Source: Streptomyces decoyicus
Lineage (GTDB): Bacteria > Actinomycetota > Actinomycetes > Streptomycetales > Streptomycetaceae
Length of the DNA stretch: 64,000 nt
Reading direction: 5' to 3'
Assembly (NCBI RefSeq): GCF_019880305.1
Contig: NZ_CP082301.1
Coordinates: 5,084,001-5,148,000, forward strand
Under the pieces are notes generated by a model. The model did not search any database, was not told the DNA's origin, and worked only from the letters and a program-made list of their open reading frames with translations. This document shows, piece by piece, positions 60,097 to 64,000 of the stretch; the first letter of the stretch is position 1, and every line of letters starts with the position of its first letter. A program made the position numbers and the translations under genes.

Positions 60097-61983
60097 GTGA
60101 GCCAGTTGACCGATCGTGGCCCTACGTTGTCCTCGCACGGCCGAGCCGCCGCGCAACGCTCCTCCGCGATCGGCGCGGCCTTCCTCGGCGGTGTGACGGC
60201 CGCCGGTCTCGGCCTCGGCGCGCTGGCGGTCGCCGTGCTGCTGCTCTGGGTCGCCTCCCCCGCCCCCGACAGCGGCCCGTCCCGGGCGCTGCATCTCGCC
60301 GCCGACCTGTGGCTGATGGCGCACGGCGGCGACCTCGTACGCACCACGGGCCACTCCGGTGCCGCGGCCCCGGTCGCCGTGACCCCGCTGCTGCTCGCCG
60401 TCCTCCCGGTCTGGCTGCTCCACCGGGCCGCCCGCCACGCCCTGGCGACCGCGGCCGACGGCCACCCCGGGCCCGGCGCGGACGGCGGCGGCGAGGCGGA
60501 CGTCAGCCGGGCGGTCGCGCCGCGCACCCTGCTCGGTGCGCTGCTCACCGGCTATCTGCTGATCGCGGCCGGTGCGCTGATCTACGCCTGCACCGGGCGG
60601 ATGAGTGCCGAGCCCCTCAGCGTGCTGGCCGCCGTACCGGCCACCGCGGCCGCCACCCTCGGCGGCACGGCCTGGTGCCTGCTCGGGCACCCGGGTACCG
60701 CACTGCTGCCCGCCTGCGTTCTGCGGGCCGGGGCCAACGTGCCGCGCGGTCTGCGGACCCTCCTCGGCGGCTCCCGGTCCGCCGCCGCGCACCGCGCCGC
60801 AGGCAGCGCCCTCGGTGCCCTGCTCGCCGCCGGCGCACTCCTCACCCTGCTCTCCCTGGGCCTGCACGCGGACCGGGTACGCCTGGACCTGCTGCACCTG
60901 GCGCCCGACTGGGCGAGCCGCGCCACGGTGCTGCTGCTGTGCCTCTTCCTGCTCCCGAACGCGGCCGTGTGGGGTGCCGCATACGGCCTGGGGCCGGGCT
61001 TCACGGTCGGCGCCGGCAGCACGGTCGGCCCGCTGGGAACCGCGGCCCCGTCCGTGCTGCCCCAGCTTCCGCTGCTCAGCGGGCTACCGGACGCCGGACC
61101 GGGCAACCCGCTGACCTGGGCGGTTGTCGTGGTGCCCGTGGTGGCGGGGGCGTTGCTGGCCCGCTCGGTGGTCCGCTCCGTGGCCCGTGACGCGGCGGCC
61201 TCCGGCGCGCCCTGGTCCTGGTGGACGACCACCTGCGTGGCAGCTCTGGCCGCCGGCCTCTGCGGCGTCGTCCTGGCGGCGCTCGCGGGCCTGGCGGGGG
61301 GCGCGCTGGGCACCGGCGCGCTCGCCTCGTTCGGCCCGAGCTGGTGGCGTACGGGCCTCGCGGCAGCGGGCTGGACCGCCCTGACCGGCGTCCCGGGCGC
61401 GATCGCCCTACGGGCCTGGCGACTGCGCGCCGGGCGCCTGGAGGACGGGGCCGGTCAGCAGGGCCAGGAGGGTCAGCAGGGCCAGCAGGGTCAGGGGGGC
61501 CAACAGGGTCAGGGGGAGCCGGCCGGTACGAAGGGCGGCGGCGCGAAGGACGGTGATACGGACGGAGAGGACCGTACGAGCACGAAGGGCACGGAGGGGG
61601 AGGCCCGCGCAAAGGGTCGCGGCCGCGCAAAGGGGGACGGCCGCGCAAAGGGGGAGGCCCGTACGAAGGGCGGCAGCGTCAAGAAGGGCGCAGGCCGTAC
61701 GAAGGGCGCGGCCCGTAGGGAGGGCCCGGTCGGCGCGGAAGCCGACGGCGGCGCCAGGAGCGCCGGCGGTAGGGACGGTACGAACGCTGCGGCGGACGGA
61801 GCCGACCGGGGCGCCGCCGAAGACACCCGCCCCGACACCACCACCACCCCGGCTGCCTCCGGCACCGGTGCCGGTCCCGGCCCCGATGCCGAACCTCATC
61901 CCGACGCCGGCACCCTCACGGCGGCCGCGAAACCGGCCGCCACCTCTGCCGCCTCTGTCACCTCAGCCGGCTCGGACAGCTGA
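60097..61983 (+). CDS. DUF6350 multi-pass membrane protein with Lys/Gly-rich tail
   Basis: 628 residues. About ten hydrophobic segments fill the first ~450 residues (AFLGGVTAAGLGLGALAVAVLLLWV, TLLGALLTGYLLIAAGAL, LGALLAAGALLTLLSLGL and others). The remaining ~180 are hydrophilic: a QQGQ run, then repeated R-x-KG units (ARAKG, GRAKG, ARTKG) and an Ala/Thr/Pro end. The DUF6350 name is from recall of Streptomyces annotation beside purN; some records call it a cell-division protein. GTG 60097 is the start. Function unknown. Confidence 0.8.
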   Translation: MSQLTDRGPTLSSHGRAAAQRSSAIGAAFLGGVTAAGLGLGALAVAVLLLWVASPAPDSGPSRALHLAADLWLMAHGGDLVRTTGHSGAAAPVAVTPLLLAVLPVWLLHRAARHALATAADGHPGPGADGGGEADVSRAVAPRTLLGALLTGYLLIAAGALIYACTGRMSAEPLSVLAAVPATAAATLGGTAWCLLGHPGTALLPACVLRAGANVPRGLRTLLGGSRSAAAHRAAGSALGALLAAGALLTLLSLGLHADRVRLDLLHLAPDWASRATVLLLCLFLLPNAAVWGAAYGLGPGFTVGAGSTVGPLGTAAPSVLPQLPLLSGLPDAGPGNPLTWAVVVVPVVAGALLARSVVRSVARDAAASGAPWSWWTTTCVAALAAGLCGVVLAALAGLAGGALGTGALASFGPSWWRTGLAAAGWTALTGVPGAIALRAWRLRAGRLEDGAGQQGQEGQQGQQGQGGQQGQGEPAGTKGGGAKDGDTDGEDRTSTKGTEGEARAKGRGRAKGDGRAKGEARTKGGSVKKGAGRTKGAARREGPVGAEADGGARSAGGRDGTNAAADGADRGAAEDTRPDTTTTPAASGTGAGPGPDAEPHPDAGTLTAAAKPAATSAASVTSAGSDS

Positions 61984-62021
61984 CACCGGCTGCGCCGCCA
62001 CCTACTGCTGTGTGCTCAGCC

Positions 62022-62933
62022 CTACTGCTGTGTACCCAGCAGCGGCCGCAGCTCCTTCGGCAGCAGCTTTTCGCAGGACTTGCCGGACGACTGGGTCAGG
62101 GCGTCGTTCACGCAGGTGAAGTAGTCGCGGTAGACGATCTGCACGGTGAAGGTCGCGGCCACCATCATCAGCGCCAGCGACGCGATCACCAGCCCCGCGA
62201 TCGCCGCGGTGACCTGCGGCCGGGTGGTGCCGGTGCCGGGCGCGGCCGGGGCGCCGGGCTGCGATTCCGGGGCGGGCTGGGTGGTGGGGGCGGGGCGGCC
62301 CTCCATGGCGGCGGTGGTGGCCGCGGCAGAGGCCTTCGCGGGGTTCGGCTTGGCGCGCAGCGAGCTGATGCCCCAGTAGATCGCCAGCACGCCCAGCAGC
62401 AGGGCGACCTCCGGGAGGCTGAACAGCACGGAGAAGAACGACCACAGACCGGCGAGGAGTGCGTAGCGCGCCCGCCGCTGGGACGGGTCGGTGGGGTCCC
62501 AGCGCAGCCCGCCGGGGTTGCCGGAACCACCGGGGCCGCTGTTCTGCTGGCCGTTGCGGCCGCCCGGCCGGGTGCCGAATCCGCCGCTCTGCCGGCCCGG
62601 CTGCCGGGGGCTCCACTGGTTGCCCCAGCTCGGTGTCTGCTCGTCCTGCGGGGGCTCCTCCTCGCCGTCGTGGCCCTGGCCCGGGGTGTGGGCGCGGTGG
62701 CGCGGGCGCCACTCCTGGTCGGGGGCGTCGGGCGGCGGCGGGGCGAAGGGGTTGTCCCGGTCGGAGTCCGGGGAGGCCGGGGCATCCGGGGCGTCGGGCT
62801 CCGGGGACGAGGACGACGACTTGCGCTCACGCGGCAGCAGCACCACCCCGGGGGCGGTGGCGGGCTGGGGGAACCACCCAGCGGTAGCTGGGGGAGGGAG
62901 CAGGAGGGCCGCGCGGCGGCGTCGGTCCGTCAT
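62022..62933 (-). CDS. Two-TM membrane protein with Pro/Ser-rich N terminus (DUF4190-like)
   Basis: 303 residues. The first ~140 are Arg/Pro/Ser/Asp/Gln-rich and probably disordered. The stretch RRARYALLAGLWSFFSVLFSLPEVALLLGVLAIYWGISSLRAK forms a paired TM region like DUF4190. A second hydrophobic segment (VTAAIAGLVIASLALMMVAATF) precedes a short external domain with two Cys (YFTCVNDALTQSSGKSCEKLL). It is divergent from purN. No enzymatic role is visible. Confidence 0.78.
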   Translation of the reverse strand: MTDRRRRAALLLPPPATAGWFPQPATAPGVVLLPRERKSSSSSPEPDAPDAPASPDSDRDNPFAPPPPDAPDQEWRPRHRAHTPGQGHDGEEEPPQDEQTPSWGNQWSPRQPGRQSGGFGTRPGGRNGQQNSGPGGSGNPGGLRWDPTDPSQRRARYALLAGLWSFFSVLFSLPEVALLLGVLAIYWGISSLRAKPNPAKASAAATTAAMEGRPAPTTQPAPESQPGAPAAPGTGTTRPQVTAAIAGLVIASLALMMVAATFTVQIVYRDYFTCVNDALTQSSGKSCEKLLPKELRPLLGTQQ

Positions 62934-63078
62934 CTGGAGTGTGTCTTCCCCTTGTCTCGTCCGTACGCGGGCCTCGCGACCGGCGCCCGGTTACCACGAA
63001 CTGCATGCAGTCTTACGCCTGACGCTACCTCCCGTGCCCGCCCCCGTCCCGCGGGGGCCGCTCGGTGTGCCGGTATCG

Positions 63079-63106
63079 TTGCTGACGGTCGGCGCCTTCG
63101 TAGGGT
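63079..63106 (+). promoter_or_regulatory. Candidate purNH promoter
   Basis: TTGCTG (63079-63084), 16 bp, TAGGGT (63101-63106). The predicted start point is ~70 bp before the purN GTG. No riboswitch was recognised in the leader. Confidence 0.45.
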
Positions 63107-63177
63107 TCCCCGGATCTGCGGTACCCGCAGTCTTGTACGACCACACAAAGCACGCGAGATCGGAAAAGAGCCCCGCC

Positions 63178-63873
63178 GTGGCTTCCTCCCCAGCCCCCGC
63201 CCAGCCCTCCCTTCCCCAGGCTCGCCCCGCGGACCGAGCAGGGGAGACCCCCCTCGGCCGCCCGGCCCGCATCGTCGTCCTCGTCTCCGGTTCCGGTACG
63301 AACCTCCAGGCGCTGCTGGACGCCATCGCGGAGGAGGGCCCGCAGGCGTACGGAGCCGAGATCGTGGCCGTCGGCGCCGACCGGGAGGCCATCGTGGGCC
63401 TGGAGCGCGCCGGGGCCGCGGGGCTCCCGACGTTCGTCTGCCGGGTCAAGGACTACGAAAGCCGCGCGGACTGGGATGCGGCGCTCACCGAAGCGATCGC
63501 CGCGTACGAGCCCGATCTGGTGGTCTCGGCCGGTTTCATGAAGATCCTGGGCAAGGAGTTCCTCGCCCGCTTCGGCGGCCGCACCGTCAATACCCACCCG
63601 GCGCTGCTGCCGAGTTTTCCCGGTGCCCATGGCGTGCGTGATGCGCTCGCGTACGGCGCAAAGGTCACCGGATGCACCGTTCACTTCGTCGACGACGGTG
63701 TCGACACCGGCCCGATCATCGCCCAGGGCGTGGTCGAGGTCCGGGATGAGGACGATGAATCCGCGCTGCACGAGCGCATCAAGGAAGTCGAGCGATCACT
63801 GCTCGTCGAGGTCGTGGGGCGTCTGGCCCGGCACGGCTACCGCATTGAGGGACGAAAGGTACGTATCTCGTGA
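63178..63873 (+). CDS. purN: Phosphoribosylglycinamide formyltransferase
   Basis: 231 residues. After a ~30-residue Ala/Pro lead come IVVLVSGSGTNLQALLDAI (GAR-binding loop), VSAGFMKILG, the catalytic NTHPALLPSFPGAHGVRDAL (Asn, His) and TVHFVDDGVDTGPIIAQGV (Asp). It transfers a formyl group from 10-formyl-tetrahydrofolate to GAR, the third step of purine synthesis. Start GTG 63178 has GGAAAAGAG upstream. The stop overlaps purH's GTG as GTGA. Confidence 0.97.
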   Translation: MASSPAPAQPSLPQARPADRAGETPLGRPARIVVLVSGSGTNLQALLDAIAEEGPQAYGAEIVAVGADREAIVGLERAGAAGLPTFVCRVKDYESRADWDAALTEAIAAYEPDLVVSAGFMKILGKEFLARFGGRTVNTHPALLPSFPGAHGVRDALAYGAKVTGCTVHFVDDGVDTGPIIAQGVVEVRDEDDESALHERIKEVERSLLVEVVGRLARHGYRIEGRKVRIS

Positions 63874-64000
63874 CCGCCACCGAAGGTACGAAGCGGCCCA
63901 TCCGCCGCGCTCTGGTCAGCGTCTATGACAAGTCCGGGCTGGAGGAGCTGGCGCAGGGGCTGCACGCGGCGGGCGTCCAGCTCGTCTCGACCGGGTCGAC
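63870..64000 (+). CDS. purH: Bifunctional AICAR transformylase/IMP cyclohydrolase, 3' partial
   Basis: Only the first 43 codons are in the window. RPIRRALVSVYDKSGLEEL followed by GLHAAGVQLVSTGST is the start of the MGS-like IMP cyclohydrolase domain of PurH, with the nucleotide-binding K-S-G and STGST. It catalyses the last two steps of IMP synthesis. The GTG overlaps the purN stop (GTGA), so purN and purH form a coupled operon. The formyltransferase domain lies beyond the window. Confidence 0.93.
   Translation, partial: MTATEGTKRPIRRALVSVYDKSGLEELAQGLHAAGVQLVSTGS

Noticed and set aside
1..64000. CRISPR array
   Set aside because: No set of 25-40 bp direct repeats with unique spacers; the tandem repeats present have no spacers and no cas genes are nearby.

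Overview
The window is a high-G+C actinobacterial chromosome segment, almost certainly from a Streptomyces. Supporting signs are pervasive G/C third positions, frequent GTG starts, several probably leaderless genes, a chaplin, an LAETG cell-wall protein, PASTA-less Ser/Thr kinases, and the core order guaA ... pcrA - M23 peptidase ... icmB ... sucCD ... purN-purH. From memory this matches a conserved core region of Streptomyces coelicolor; that was not verified by any search. No tRNA, rRNA, CRISPR array or replication origin was found.

Layout. 1-4.7 kb: end of a STAS protein, a NarL-type two-component pair, and membrane proteins. 4.8-10.9 kb: a Ser/Thr kinase, then a succinate-semialdehyde dehydrogenase/GMC oxidoreductase operon. 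10.9-13.6 kb: a sortase-substrate protein and a chorismate mutase whose 5' leader looks like a ribosome-mediated attenuator. 13.6-18.1 kb: guaA, then a regulator-aminotransferase-ornithine cyclodeaminase operon behind a paired palindromic operator. 18.1-24.5 kb: SRPBCC protein, class II aldolase, membrane proteins, DoxX, a decayed IS5 transposase, and a chaplin with a His/Lys-rich tail. 25-31 kb: a Lia-like envelope-stress block (PspC/LiaF-like protein, Ser/Thr kinase, PspC histidine kinase, NarL-type regulator). 31-40.3 kb: an esterase, two paralogous NlpC/P60 wall hydrolases (one behind a clear c-di-AMP ydaO riboswitch), pcrA, and an M23 peptidase with a long Tyr-Asp-Thr-Gly repeat region. 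40.5-42.3 kb: a lipase and icmB. 42.4-51.2 kb: a divergent five-gene system (DUF5691 and SWIM leftward; MoxR ATPase, DUF5682 and VWA rightward). 51.3-55.6 kb: secreted low-complexity proteins, a peptidoglycan amidase and a 15-bp tandem array. 55.9-58 kb: sucCD. 58.2-64 kb: a DUF4232 lipoprotein, a sigma-like protein, two membrane proteins and purN-purH (cut by the window end).

The most interesting signal is the five-gene MoxR/VWA/DUF5682/SWIM/DUF5691 locus. Its two divergent promoters form a perfect 14-bp inverted repeat, and both read TTGTCAGTG-N8-(T/C)ANNNT, the pattern of the RecA-independent (PafBC-type) DNA-damage promoter of actinobacteria. The same pattern (TGTCAGTG-N8-TAGACT) lies directly before the DNA-repair helicase gene pcrA 10 kb away, so the five-gene system is probably part of a DNA-damage or conflict response. 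Second is the 23-codon leader peptide with clustered Phe/Tyr codons in front of chorismate mutase, followed by a strong hairpin. Third is the chaplin carrying a metal-binding-like tail.
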